DNA of 64,000 nucleotides, from the NCBI RefSeq assembly GCF_900091495.1, contig NZ_LT607413.1:3797001-3861000 (forward strand), in the 5' to 3' direction. Of the stretch, positions 40,645-49,599 are shown one piece after another. The stretch comes from Micromonospora echinospora (GTDB lineage: Bacteria > Actinomycetota > Actinomycetes > Mycobacteriales > Micromonosporaceae). Numbering within the stretch: position 1 is the stretch's first letter; every line of letters begins with the position of its first letter. The position numbers were made by a program, and so were the translations under genes. The notes below the pieces were generated by a model, which saw only the letters and a program-made list of their open reading frames with translations, did no database searches and was not told the origin of the DNA.

Positions 40645-43491
40645 CTACGACGACGAGTCGCCGTCGGTCAGCCGGTGGAGGAACTCCCGGACCGCCTCCC
40701 GGTCCATCGTCAGCCCGACCTCCCGGGCACGGGCGTACGCGGCCGGGGAGAGCGGGGTGGTGACCGCGGCGATCTCGCGGGGGCTGTCGTACGGGTCCAT
40801 CAGCTCGGGGGAGTAGCCGGCCCGGCCACCGATGCCCGCCACCGCGCCGAGCAGGACCGCGCCGTCGGTGGCCCGACCGGTCATGCCGAGCGTCCCGGCG
40901 AGCAGGTGCAGGGCGGCCAGCCAGCCGGTCACGTCCTCCAGGTCGTCCAGCCCCCGGACGGCGGTCAGCGCCGCCCGGTACGCCTCGTCGGCCGCTCCGG
41001 CGTCGGCCGCCACCTTGGCCCGGAACCAGTGCGAGGAGCTGACCGACCAGCGGTAGCCGATGGCGTTCCCGACCCGGATGGCCTCGTCCAGGGTCGCCGC
41101 GGCGGTCGCCAGGTCGCCCCGGGCCCGGGCCAGGTAGCCGTTGGTGGAGAGCGCCTCGGAGAGCAACCAGTCCGCACCGGACCGGCGGGCGAACCGTACC
41201 CCGTTCTCCCCGGCCGCCGCCGCCTCCTCGGCCCGGCCCCGCATGGCCAGGTCGTACGCCTGGTAGATGTAGGCGCGCGCGACGGGGGCGGGGTCGTCGG
41301 CGGTCAGGGCGAGGTCGAGTGCCGCCCGGTTGGCCGTGCCACTCTCCTCCAACCGTCCGGCGAGGTAGAGCAGGGAGGCCAGCGCGGTCAGCGCGCGGGC
41401 CCGGTCGACCGGCGGCGCCTCGGAGGTGGCGTCGATGGTGTCCCGCAGCCAGCGGATCCCCTCGCGCAGGTGACCCCGGTGGTACCAGTACCAGGACAGG
41501 TCGGTGGCCAGCCGCATGCCGGCCAGTGGCTGGTCGGCGGCGAGGGCGAACGCCAGGGCGGCCCGGGTGTTGGCCTGCTCGGCTCCGAGGGTGCGGTACC
41601 AGCGCAGCGCGTCCGGACCGCGGAGCCCCCGGTCGGCGGCGCGCGCCAGGTCCAGCGCCCAGTCCAGGTGCCGGTGCCGCAGCCGCTCCCGGTCGACCGG
41701 GCCGAGCAGCCGGTCGGCGTACGCGCGGAGGATCTCCAGCATCCGGTAGCGGCGTGGCGCGGCCCCGGCCCCGGTGGTGGCCACCAGCGAACCGGTGATC
41801 AGACCGGTGAGCGGGGTCAGGACGTCCGCGCCCGCCCCGGCCACCGTCTCGGCGGCGTCCAGGTCGAAGGTGTCGGCGAAGACGCTGAGCCGGGCGAACA
41901 GGTCCCGTTGGGTGCCGTCCAGCAGGCGGTAGCTGTTGTCGATGGCCCGCTCCAGGCTGCGGTGCCGCTCCGGCAGGTCGGCTCGGGTGCCGGTGATGGC
42001 CAGGGAGTGGCCGAGCCGGTCCAGGATCTGCGCCGGGGAGAGGACCGCCATCTGAGCGGCGGCCAGCTCGACGGCGAGCGGCAGGCCGTCCAGTCGGGCG
42101 CAGATCCGGGTCACGACCTCGTGTTCCTCCGGACCGCACGTCCAGTCCGGGGCGACCGCGCCGGCCCGGTCCAGGAAGAGTTCCACCGCCATCGTGTCGA
42201 CCGGCAGCGGCGGCACCGGGAACCGGCGCTCGCCGCCCACCCCAAGCGGGCGCTGGCTGGTCGCGAGGACCCGCAGGCCGGGCAGGTCGGTGAGCAGCCG
42301 CAGTACGACGTCGGCGAGCGCCCCGGCCAGGTGCTCGCAGTTGTCCAGCAGCAGCAGGACCTCGGCGTCGCCGACCGTCGCCGCCACGGCGTCCAGGTCG
42401 GAGAGGACGGCCAGCCCGAACGCCTGCGCGACGGTCGCCTCCAACAGGCCGGCGTCGTGCAGGCCGGCCAGTTCGACCACGTACACCGGCTGGGGCAGCC
42501 GGCGGCAGACCTCCCGGGCGAGGCGGGTCTTCCCGCTTCCGCCCGGCCCGGTGAGCGTGACCAGTCGGTATGTCGCCAACCGCTGCCGGATCTCGTCCAG
42601 CTCGCGGTCCCGCCCGACGAACCGGTCCAGGGGCAGCACCAGCCGGGGCCGTACCGATCCGGCGGTCGGCGGCGTGGCGGCCGGGTACGCGGGCGTCGGC
42701 GTGGCGGGTCCGGCCGGCGATACCGTGACCGGTGCTCCCGGTGCCGGGGCGGTGAGCAGCTCCGGGTCCTGTCGCAGGATCGCCTGGGCGAGCGCGGCGA
42801 GCTCGTCACCGGGGTCGAGGCCGAAACCGTCGACGAGCAGCCGCCGGGCCTCGTGGTACGTGGCCAGCGCCTCGCTCTGCCGGCCGTCCCGGTACAGCGC
42901 GAGCATCAGGTGCGCGACGCCCCGTTCCCGCAGGGGATGGTCGGCGACGATCGCGCGGGCCGCGGCGACGCCGCCGGTGACGTCCCCGAGGGCGAGCATC
43001 GCCTCGACCCGGGTCTCGGCGGCGACCAGGCGCAGCTCACCGAGGCGGGCGATCTCGGCCTGGGCGAAGGGCGCGTCGGTCACGTCGAGCAGGGCCGGAC
43101 CGCGCCACAGCGCGAGCGCCTGCTCGGCGGCCCGGTGACCGGCCGAGGGATTCCCGGTCGCCAGGGCCGCGCGTCCCTCGGCGAGGAGCCGCTCGAACCG
43201 GCGTGCGTCGATCATGTCCGGCTCGGCGACGAGCCGGTAGCCGGCGGGGTGCCGGCACAGGGTCTCGGCCCCGAGCACCCGGCGCAGCCGGGACACGTAC
43301 GTCTGGAGCGCGTTCACCGCGCTCGGCGGCGGCTGCTCGCCCCAGACCGCGTCGACCAGTCCCTCCACCGAGATGATCCGGTTCGCCTCCAGCAGCAGCG
43401 CGGCCAGTGCCGCCCGCGGCTTGGGGCCACCGATGGCGAGACTCCGCCCGCCGTCGGTGACCTCGGTCGGCCCCAGGACCCGAAACTCCAC
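40645..43491 (-). CDS. AfsR/SARP-type regulator with NB-ARC ATPase and TPR regions
   Basis: This 948-residue protein has an OmpR-like DNA-binding domain at residues 1-90 (EFRVLGPTEVTDGG, then PKPRAALAALLLEANRIIS). A bacterial transcription activator domain follows to about 250 (ERLLAEGRAALATGNP, ALYRDGRQSEALATYHEARRLL). The NB-ARC-like ATPase has Walker A TLTGPGGSGKTRLAREV and VLLLLDNCEHLAGALADV. TPR-like helices run to the end. This is the AfsR/LuxR-hybrid architecture, usually an activator of secondary metabolism, but no biosynthetic cluster is in the window. The gene is divergent from a LuxR response regulator 210 bases away. Confidence 0.9.
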   Translation of the reverse strand: MEFRVLGPTEVTDGGRSLAIGGPKPRAALAALLLEANRIISVEGLVDAVWGEQPPPSAVNALQTYVSRLRRVLGAETLCRHPAGYRLVAEPDMIDARRFERLLAEGRAALATGNPSAGHRAAEQALALWRGPALLDVTDAPFAQAEIARLGELRLVAAETRVEAMLALGDVTGGVAAARAIVADHPLRERGVAHLMLALYRDGRQSEALATYHEARRLLVDGFGLDPGDELAALAQAILRQDPELLTAPAPGAPVTVSPAGPATPTPAYPAATPPTAGSVRPRLVLPLDRFVGRDRELDEIRQRLATYRLVTLTGPGGSGKTRLAREVCRRLPQPVYVVELAGLHDAGLLEATVAQAFGLAVLSDLDAVAATVGDAEVLLLLDNCEHLAGALADVVLRLLTDLPGLRVLATSQRPLGVGGERRFPVPPLPVDTMAVELFLDRAGAVAPDWTCGPEEHEVVTRICARLDGLPLAVELAAAQMAVLSPAQILDRLGHSLAITGTRADLPERHRSLERAIDNSYRLLDGTQRDLFARLSVFADTFDLDAAETVAGAGADVLTPLTGLITGSLVATTGAGAAPRRYRMLEILRAYADRLLGPVDRERLRHRHLDWALDLARAADRGLRGPDALRWYRTLGAEQANTRAALAFALAADQPLAGMRLATDLSWYWYHRGHLREGIRWLRDTIDATSEAPPVDRARALTALASLLYLAGRLEESGTANRAALDLALTADDPAPVARAYIYQAYDLAMRGRAEEAAAAGENGVRFARRSGADWLLSEALSTNGYLARARGDLATAAATLDEAIRVGNAIGYRWSVSSSHWFRAKVAADAGAADEAYRAALTAVRGLDDLEDVTGWLAALHLLAGTLGMTGRATDGAVLLGAVAGIGGRAGYSPELMDPYDSPREIAAVTTPLSPAAYARAREVGLTMDREAVREFLHRLTDGDSSS

Positions 43492-43700
43492 GATTCCCCC
43501 TCACGGCCACCGGCCGTCCCCGCCGATGGTCCATGTCGCACAGTCGCCGGCTCTAGTCCCGGACGCCTCGACGGCTCCGGATGGTTGCCAACGCTCTGCA
43601 CGCGGATTGCGAGTGGTTCCTGACAGTCTCGGCCCGCACGTCCGGCTTCCCCCCACCCCCGCCGGACCCGTACCGCCGATCGGGAGCACGAGGTGGAGAG

Positions 43701-44645
43701 ATGGCCGCACTGATGTCGCAGGTGAGCGCGGAGGCGCAGGCATCGCCCGCGCGGAACCCGGTGCCGGAGGAACCGGTGGACCCGGGACGGACGCGGCCAC
43801 CGGTGCGTCGCCGTACCCCGCGGGGAGGGTCGGCCTCCCGACACCTGGCCGTAGTGCCGTGCGGGTCGACGGCGGTCGGCTCCGGAACCGGCCGGGTCGG
43901 GTCGGCCGGCGGCCCGGAGGGGGCCGGTGACCCGGCGGACGAGGCCGTCCGGGTGGTGGTGGTCGACGGCCATCCGGTGTTCCGGCTCGGACTGGCGGCA
44001 CTGCTCGACTCCCTGTCCGGCCTGGGGGTGGTCGGCGTCACCGGCGACGTCGCCGAGCTGCCCGTCCTGGTCGACCGGCACCGGCCGGACGTGGTCGTCA
44101 TCGACCCGCACCTCGACGGCGGCGCCGGTGTGACGGCCGTCCGGGACGTCGCGTCCCGGCACCCGGGCACCGGTGTGCTGGTGGTGACCATGCTCGACGA
44201 CGACGAGTCGGTGGTCGCCCTGCTCCGGGCCGGGGCCCGGGGCTACCTGCTCAAGCGTGCCGCCCCGGCCGAGCTGGAGCGGGCGGTCCGGGCGGTGGCC
44301 AACGGCGAGGTGCTGCTCGGCCCCGGGATCGCCGGTCGGGCGGTGGGACGGCTCACCGGCGTACGCACGTCCGCTCCGCCGCCCCTGCCCGAGCTGACCG
44401 ACCGCGAGCGGGAGGTGCTGGACCTGGTCGCCCAGGGGCTGACCAACGTGCTGGTCGCCCGGCGGCTGGGGTTGAGCCCGAAGACCGTCCGCAACCACCT
44501 CTCCACCGTGTTGCACAAGCTCCAGGTCAGCGACCGCAGCGAGGCCGTCCGGAGGGCCCGGCAGGCCGGGCTCGGTCAGCTCTCCGGCACGCGGGGCGCG
44601 GGCACGGCGGCCACCGGCCAGGGCACCTCCGGACTGCGGTGGTAA
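43701..44645 (+). CDS. LuxR-family two-component response regulator with long N-terminal tail
   Basis: The protein has 314 residues from ATG 43701, with GAGGTGGAG upstream. Residues 1-82 are an Arg/Pro/Gly-rich disordered tail, absent from normal NarL-type regulators. The receiver domain begins VRVVVVDGHPVFRLG, with phospho-acceptor Asp135 in VVVIDPHLDGG and the conserved lysine in YLLKRAAP. The C-terminal HTH reads LTDREREVLDLVAQGLTNVLVARRLGLS. No sensor kinase lies next to it, so it is an orphan here. Its last 70 bases overlap the convergent hexosaminidase gene. Confidence 0.9.
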   Translation: MAALMSQVSAEAQASPARNPVPEEPVDPGRTRPPVRRRTPRGGSASRHLAVVPCGSTAVGSGTGRVGSAGGPEGAGDPADEAVRVVVVDGHPVFRLGLAALLDSLSGLGVVGVTGDVAELPVLVDRHRPDVVVIDPHLDGGAGVTAVRDVASRHPGTGVLVVTMLDDDESVVALLRAGARGYLLKRAAPAELERAVRAVANGEVLLGPGIAGRAVGRLTGVRTSAPPPLPELTDREREVLDLVAQGLTNVLVARRLGLSPKTVRNHLSTVLHKLQVSDRSEAVRRARQAGLGQLSGTRGAGTAATGQGTSGLRW

Positions 44646-46297
44646 CCGGTGCCGGCGGTCTCCCAGCGGGGCCCCTGGGCGGCCAGCCGGCGACGGAACG
44701 CGGCCCAGTCGTGGGTGTCGCGTGGTGACCAGCCCAGTTCGGCGAGGGCGGGCAGCCGGGGCAGGAGCATGTACTCGATCTCCGCGCGGGAGGTGACGTA
44801 CTCCGTCCACAGTGGGGCGGCGAGGCCGAGCACCGCCTCGGCCGGCACGTCGTCCAGGTAGCCGGCCGGATCCCAGTCGTACGCCCGGCGCACGTCGATG
44901 GCACCGGCCCAGTCGTGTCCGACCGGGCTCTCCGGGGTGTACCGCATGTCGAGGTAGGTCCGGTCGGCGGGGGACATCACCACCCGCGCGCCGCGCCGGA
45001 CCGCGTCGGCCACCACCGGGTCGGTGGCGGTGGTCCCCCAGTACTGGAGGACGCGGCCGGGCGAGTGCGCGGCCGGGGCGATCTGGTGCCAGCCCAGCAC
45101 GGTCTTGCCGGCGTCGGCGACGATCGGCTGCACCCGGTCGACGAACCGGGCGTACGCGTCGGCGGGCACCTTGAACGCCTCGTCCCCGCCGATGTGCAGG
45201 TACGGCCCGGGAGTGAGCGCGGCGACCTCGCCGAGCACGTCGGCGACGAAGGAGTACGTCAGCTCGCGGTCCGGGTCGAGGTAGCTGAAGCCGACCTCGG
45301 TGCCGGTGTACGGCGACGGCGTGACCCCGTCCGGCGCGAGCCGCCCGTACGCGGTCAGCGCCGCGTTGGTGTGCCCGGGCAGGTCGATCTCCGGTACCAC
45401 GGTGACGTGCCGTTCGGCGGCGTACCGGACGATCCGCCGGTAGTCGTCCCGGGTGTACCAGCCGCCAGGGCCGCCGCCGACCTGGGTGGCCCCGCCGACC
45501 TCGGTGAGCCGGGGCCAGGACTCGACCGCGATCCGCCAGCCCTGGTCGTCGGTGAGGTGCAGGTGCAGGTGGTTGAGCTTGTACCGGGCCAGGTGGTCGA
45601 CGACCCGCAGCACCTCGTCCACGCCGAAGAAGTGCCGGGCCACGTCGAGCATCGCGCCCCGGTAGCCGAACCGGGGGTGGTCGGCGATCGTGCCGCCGGG
45701 CAGCACCCAGGGGCCGTCCACCGGGGTCGGGCTCTCCACCCCGGCGGGGAGGAGCTGGCGCAGCGTCTGCACCCCGTGGCCGAGCCCGGCCGGGGTGGCG
45801 GCGGTGAGCCGTACCCCGGTGGGGGTGACGTCGAGCCGGTAGCCCTCGGGGCCGAGCCCGGGGTCGGCCAGGGCGAGGGTGATCGCGCCGGCGGCCGGGG
45901 CGACGGCGACCGGCAGCGGGAGGCCGGTGGCGGGCCGGAGCAGCGTGGCGAGCCGGTCGGCCGCCGCGCGGGCCGCCGGCTCGGCGTGGATCACCGTGTC
46001 GACGGTCAGCGGGAAGTCCGCCCCGGGTTCCGGCCGGACGCTGGCCGGCACGGGCAGCACGTCGCCGAGGGCGACGGTGGCCCTCCGGCCGGGGACGGCG
46101 GTGGCCACGGCCCGGTCCGGACCGGGCACGGCCGCCGGCTGCGGGCCGGCGGGTGTGCCGTCGGCGGTGGCGAGCTGGCCGGCGGCGAGCGCGGCGGCGC
46201 TTCCGGCCAGGTCGGCGGCGGTCGGCTCCCGGGTCGCGTCGAGGGGGACCGGGCCGGTGGGTCCGGCGGGCGGAGCGGGGGAGGGGGTGGTGGACAC
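44576..46297 (-). CDS. Beta-N-acetylhexosaminidase (GH20)
   Basis: The protein has 573 residues from GTG 46297, with GGAGGTTCC directly upstream. A GH20 N-terminal domain (YRLDVTPTGVRLTAATPAGLGHGVQTLRQLL) precedes the barrel, which holds RGAMLDVARHFF, YKLNHLHLHLTDDQGWR, EIDLPGHTNAAL and the catalytic pair Asp-Glu in LHIGGDEAFKV. It removes terminal GlcNAc/GalNAc, acting on chitin-derived sugars or wall fragments. There is no signal peptide, so it is probably cytosolic. No DasR-like operator was recognised upstream. Its 3' end overlaps the response-regulator gene by 70 bases. Confidence 0.92.
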   Translation of the reverse strand: MSTTPSPAPPAGPTGPVPLDATREPTAADLAGSAAALAAGQLATADGTPAGPQPAAVPGPDRAVATAVPGRRATVALGDVLPVPASVRPEPGADFPLTVDTVIHAEPAARAAADRLATLLRPATGLPLPVAVAPAAGAITLALADPGLGPEGYRLDVTPTGVRLTAATPAGLGHGVQTLRQLLPAGVESPTPVDGPWVLPGGTIADHPRFGYRGAMLDVARHFFGVDEVLRVVDHLARYKLNHLHLHLTDDQGWRIAVESWPRLTEVGGATQVGGGPGGWYTRDDYRRIVRYAAERHVTVVPEIDLPGHTNAALTAYGRLAPDGVTPSPYTGTEVGFSYLDPDRELTYSFVADVLGEVAALTPGPYLHIGGDEAFKVPADAYARFVDRVQPIVADAGKTVLGWHQIAPAAHSPGRVLQYWGTTATDPVVADAVRRGARVVMSPADRTYLDMRYTPESPVGHDWAGAIDVRRAYDWDPAGYLDDVPAEAVLGLAAPLWTEYVTSRAEIEYMLLPRLPALAELGWSPRDTHDWAAFRRRLAAQGPRWETAGTGYHRSPEVPWPVAAVPAPRVPES

Positions 46298-46357
46298 GGA
46301 ACCTCCAGGGCCAGGGGTGTAACTGCGGCACTTCTGGCAAAAGGTACATCGGTCGAG

Positions 46358-46450
46358 ATGGCTCGCCAAGCCTACGAGAGGTTGGCTGAACTGCGTGAAC
46401 ATGCGCGTGGAACCGTTCCCACCAACCCGTACGAACGCGGACAGTCGTGA
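46358..46450 (+). CDS. Possible 30-residue peptide upstream of ppdK
   Basis: ATG 46358 to TGA 46450 encodes a helix-prone, charged peptide beginning MARQAYERLAELREHARG and ending NPYERGQS. Its amino-acid make-up looks protein-like, but the codons are less GC-rich at third positions than those of neighbouring genes, and no clear ribosome site precedes it. It overlaps an inverted repeat ACAGTC-N5-GACTGT (46441-46457). Treat as a candidate only. Confidence 0.3.
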   Translation: MARQAYERLAELREHARGTVPTNPYERGQS

Positions 46451-46611
46451 TGACTGTGCCGATTGTCACCGGATGGTCCCGCTCGCCCGCCCGGTCGCTT
46501 AACCTTCGCCCACCGGTGCCCGTCCAACCCGGATTACCAGCCGGTGACCTCGGGGTACATGGGTGGCTGAACCTTCGTTAAGTGTCCGACGGCGTGCGCG
46601 TGGAGGGTCTG

Positions 46612-49347
46612 GTGGCAGTGCAGGAAACCGTGGAACGCAAGTACGTCTACGACTTCGCCGAGGGGAACAAGGACCTCAAGGACCTGCTCGGCGGCAAGGG
46701 CGCGAACCTGGCGGAGATGACCAACCTCGGTCTGCCCGTCCCGCCGGGCTTCACCATCACCACCGAGGCGTGCCAGGAGTACCTCGCCACCGGACGGGAA
46801 CCGGACGGCCTGGCCGACCAGGTCGCCGCCCACCTAGCCGCCCTGGAACGGGCGATGGGCCGGTGCCTCGGCGACCCGGACGACCCGCTGCTGGTGTCGG
46901 TCCGCTCCGGGGCGAAGTTCTCCATGCCCGGCATGATGGAGACCGTCCTCAACGTCGGCCTCAACGACCGCAGTGTGGTGGGGCTCGCCCGGCAGGCCGC
47001 GGGCTCCGGAGAGCAGGCGGATCCCGCCGGCGCGGACCGGTTCGCCTGGGACTCGTACCGCCGGTTGATCCAGATGTTCGGCAAGACCGTCTGCGAGGTG
47101 CCGGGGGAGGAGTTCGAGCACGCTCTCGACGACGTCAAGCGGGCCCGGGGCATCCGCGACGACGTCGAACTGGACGCCGACGACCTGCGCGGGCTGGTCG
47201 ACGCGTACAAGAAGATCTTCCGGAAGCACACCGGCCGGGACTTCCCGCAGGAGCCGCGCGAGCAGCTCGACCTGGCCGTCCGCGCGGTCTTCGACTCGTG
47301 GAACGCCGAGCGGGCGGTGCTCTACCGGCGGCAGGAACGCATCCCCGCCAGCCTCGGCACGGCGGTCAACGTGGTCGCCATGGTCTTCGGCAACCTCGGT
47401 CCGGACTCCGGCACCGGGGTCGCCTTCACCCGGGACCCGGCCAGCGGCGCGCAGGGCATCTACGGCGACTACCTGGCCAACGCCCAGGGCGAGGACGTGG
47501 TCGCCGGCATCCGCAACACCATCCCGTTGCAGGAGCTGGAGCGGCTCGACAAGCGCTCCTACGACGAGCTGCTGGACATCATGGCCCGGCTGGAACGGCA
47601 CTACCGGGACCTGTGCGACATCGAGTTCACCATCGAGCGCGGCAAGCTCTGGATGCTCCAGACCCGGGTCGGCAAGCGCACCGCGGCGGCGGCCTTCGTC
47701 ATCGCCGGCCAGCTCGTCGACGAGGGGCTGATCGACCTGGACGAGGCGTTGCACCGGGTCAACGGGGCCCAGCTCGCCCAGCTCATGTTCCCCCGGTTCC
47801 AGCTCGACCACGAGTTCCAGGCGGTGGCCCGGGGCATCGGGGCGTCGCCGGGCGCGGCCGTCGGCCAGGTCGTCTTCACCTCGGCCCGGGCCGTCGAGCT
47901 GGCCGCCGAGGGGAAGCGGGTGATCCTGGTCCGCCGGGAGACCAACCCGGATGACCTCCAGGGCATGATCGCCGCCCAGGGCATCCTCACCTCCCGGGGC
48001 GGCAAGACCAGCCACGCGGCGGTGGTCGCCCGGGGCATGGGCAAGACCTGCGTCTCCGGCGCGGACGCGCTGGAGGTCGACGTCCCGGCGCGGCGGTTCA
48101 CCGTCGCCGGGCAGACCGTCGCCGAGGGCGACGTCGTGTCGATCGACGGCACCACCGGCAACATCTACCTCGGCGAGGTGCCGGTGATGCCGTCGGAGGT
48201 GGTGCAGTACTTCGAGGGCACCCTCGACCCGGAGCGGACCGACGACGCGTTGGTCCGGGCCGTACACCGGATCATGGGCCACGCCGACCAGCGACGGCGG
48301 CTGGCGGTCCGGGCGAACGCCGACACCGGCGCGGACGCCGCCCGGGCGCGGCGCTTCGGCGCGCAGGGCATCGGCCTGTGCCGCACCGAACACATGTTCC
48401 TCGGCGAGCGGCGGGAGCTGGTCGAGCGGCTGATCCTGGCCCGCACCGACGACGAACGGGAGAAGGCGCTCGCCGCGTTGCTGCCGTTGCAGCGGGCCGA
48501 CTTCGTGGAGATCTTCCGCGAGATGGACGGGCTGCCGGTCACCGTGCGGCTGATCGACCCGCCGCTGCACGAGTTCCTGCCGCCGCTGGAGCAGCTCGCG
48601 GTGAACGTCGCGGTCGCCCAGGAACGCGGCGAGGACGTGGCGCAGGAGGAGGCGCTGCTGGCCGCCGTGCGGCGGATGCACGAGGAGAACCCGATGCTCG
48701 GCCTCCGGGGCGTCCGTCTCGGCCTGGTCATCCCCGGCCTGTTCGCGATGCAGGTCCGGGCCATCACCGAGGCCGCCGTGCAGTGCGCCCGGGACGGCGT
48801 CACCGCCCGACCGGAGATCATGGTGCCGCTGGTCGGCGCGGTGCAGGAGCTGGAGACGGTACGCGCCGAGGCGGAGCGGATCATCGCCGAGGTGGTCGGG
48901 GGCAGTGGCGTCGAGGTGCTGATCGGCACCATGATCGAGGTGCCCCGGGCGGCGCTGACCGCCGGCCAGATCGCCGAGGCGGCCCAGTTCTTCTCCTTCG
49001 GCACCAACGACCTCACCCAGATGGGCTGGGGTTTCTCCCGGGACGACGTCGAGGGCGCGTTCTTCTGGCGCTACCTGGAGCTGGGCATCTTCGGCATCTC
49101 CCCGTTCGAGTCGCTCGACCGGGACGGGGTCGGCCGGCTGGTGCGGATCGCCGCCGAGGAGGGCCGGGCCGCCCGGCCGGACCTGAAGCTCGGCGTCTGC
49201 GGCGAGCACGGCGGTGACCCGGACTCGGTGCACTTCTTCCACGAGGTCGGGCTGGACTACGTCTCATGCTCGCCGTTCCGGGTGCCGGTCGCCCGGCTGG
49301 AGGCCGGCCGCGCCGCCGTGGAGACCACCGGCTCGGACAGCCGCTGA
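46612..49347 (+). CDS. ppdK: Pyruvate, phosphate dikinase
   Basis: The protein has 911 residues from GTG 46612, preceded by GGAGG at 46602-46606; in-frame GTGs at 46582 and 46618 are alternatives. The ATP-grasp domain begins YDFAEGNKDLKDLLGGKGANLAEM. The phosphohistidine swivelling domain has LTSRGGKTSHAAVVARGMGKTCVSG, and the C-terminal PEP/pyruvate barrel holds GLCRTEHMF and KLGVCGEHGGDP. It interconverts pyruvate, ATP and phosphate with PEP, AMP and pyrophosphate, a gluconeogenic or pyrophosphate-using step. It stands alone, with strong hairpins after it. Confidence 0.96.
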   Translation: MAVQETVERKYVYDFAEGNKDLKDLLGGKGANLAEMTNLGLPVPPGFTITTEACQEYLATGREPDGLADQVAAHLAALERAMGRCLGDPDDPLLVSVRSGAKFSMPGMMETVLNVGLNDRSVVGLARQAAGSGEQADPAGADRFAWDSYRRLIQMFGKTVCEVPGEEFEHALDDVKRARGIRDDVELDADDLRGLVDAYKKIFRKHTGRDFPQEPREQLDLAVRAVFDSWNAERAVLYRRQERIPASLGTAVNVVAMVFGNLGPDSGTGVAFTRDPASGAQGIYGDYLANAQGEDVVAGIRNTIPLQELERLDKRSYDELLDIMARLERHYRDLCDIEFTIERGKLWMLQTRVGKRTAAAAFVIAGQLVDEGLIDLDEALHRVNGAQLAQLMFPRFQLDHEFQAVARGIGASPGAAVGQVVFTSARAVELAAEGKRVILVRRETNPDDLQGMIAAQGILTSRGGKTSHAAVVARGMGKTCVSGADALEVDVPARRFTVAGQTVAEGDVVSIDGTTGNIYLGEVPVMPSEVVQYFEGTLDPERTDDALVRAVHRIMGHADQRRRLAVRANADTGADAARARRFGAQGIGLCRTEHMFLGERRELVERLILARTDDEREKALAALLPLQRADFVEIFREMDGLPVTVRLIDPPLHEFLPPLEQLAVNVAVAQERGEDVAQEEALLAAVRRMHEENPMLGLRGVRLGLVIPGLFAMQVRAITEAAVQCARDGVTARPEIMVPLVGAVQELETVRAEAERIIAEVVGGSGVEVLIGTMIEVPRAALTAGQIAEAAQFFSFGTNDLTQMGWGFSRDDVEGAFFWRYLELGIFGISPFESLDRDGVGRLVRIAAEEGRAARPDLKLGVCGEHGGDPDSVHFFHEVGLDYVSCSPFRVPVARLEAGRAAVETTGSDSR

Positions 49348-49350
49348 CCC

Positions 49351-49404
49351 GCCGCCCGCGCCCCACCCGTCGCCGTCCGTCGCGGCGGGTGGGGCGCGGG
49401 CGGC
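49351..49404 (+). terminator. 23-bp stem with one mismatch after ppdK
   Basis: The left arm 49351-49373 (GCCGCCCGCGCCCC and on) pairs with 49382-49404 around an 8-base loop, with one mismatch. It begins 4 bases after the ppdK stop. A second copy of the right arm at 49411-49429 could pair with the same left arm. Confidence 0.8.
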
Positions 49405-49425
49405 CAGCGCCGACGGGTGGGGCGC

Positions 49426-49473
49426 GGGCAGCGCATCGCCGGCGGCCCAGCCCCTGCCGGCGATGCGCTGCCC
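49426..49473. terminator. Second hairpin, perfect 18-bp stem
   Basis: GGGCAGCGCATCGCCGGC (49426-49443) pairs exactly with GCCGGCGATGCGCTGCCC (49456-49473) around a 12-base loop. It lies between ppdK and the convergent Roadblock gene and may serve either. Confidence 0.7.
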
Positions 49474-49599
49474 GCCCGAGCGCTGGCGTACGCCGTTACC
49501 ACCGTGCCGATCGCGGGCGTGTTCGTCGCCGGCGTGCGGGCAGCGAGGTGCCGGGGCGGCCGGTGCGGGCTCGTCCTTCCCCCACCGGCCCCCGGCGGG

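Noticed and set aside
46298..46360. DasR operator before the GH20 gene
   Set aside because: No ACTGGTCTAGACCACT-like dyad was found near the GH20 start.
43314..46469. 1051-codon reverse-strand frame across the LuxR and GH20 genes
   Set aside because: It runs antisense to the LuxR gene and in another frame to GH20; the product is low-complexity.
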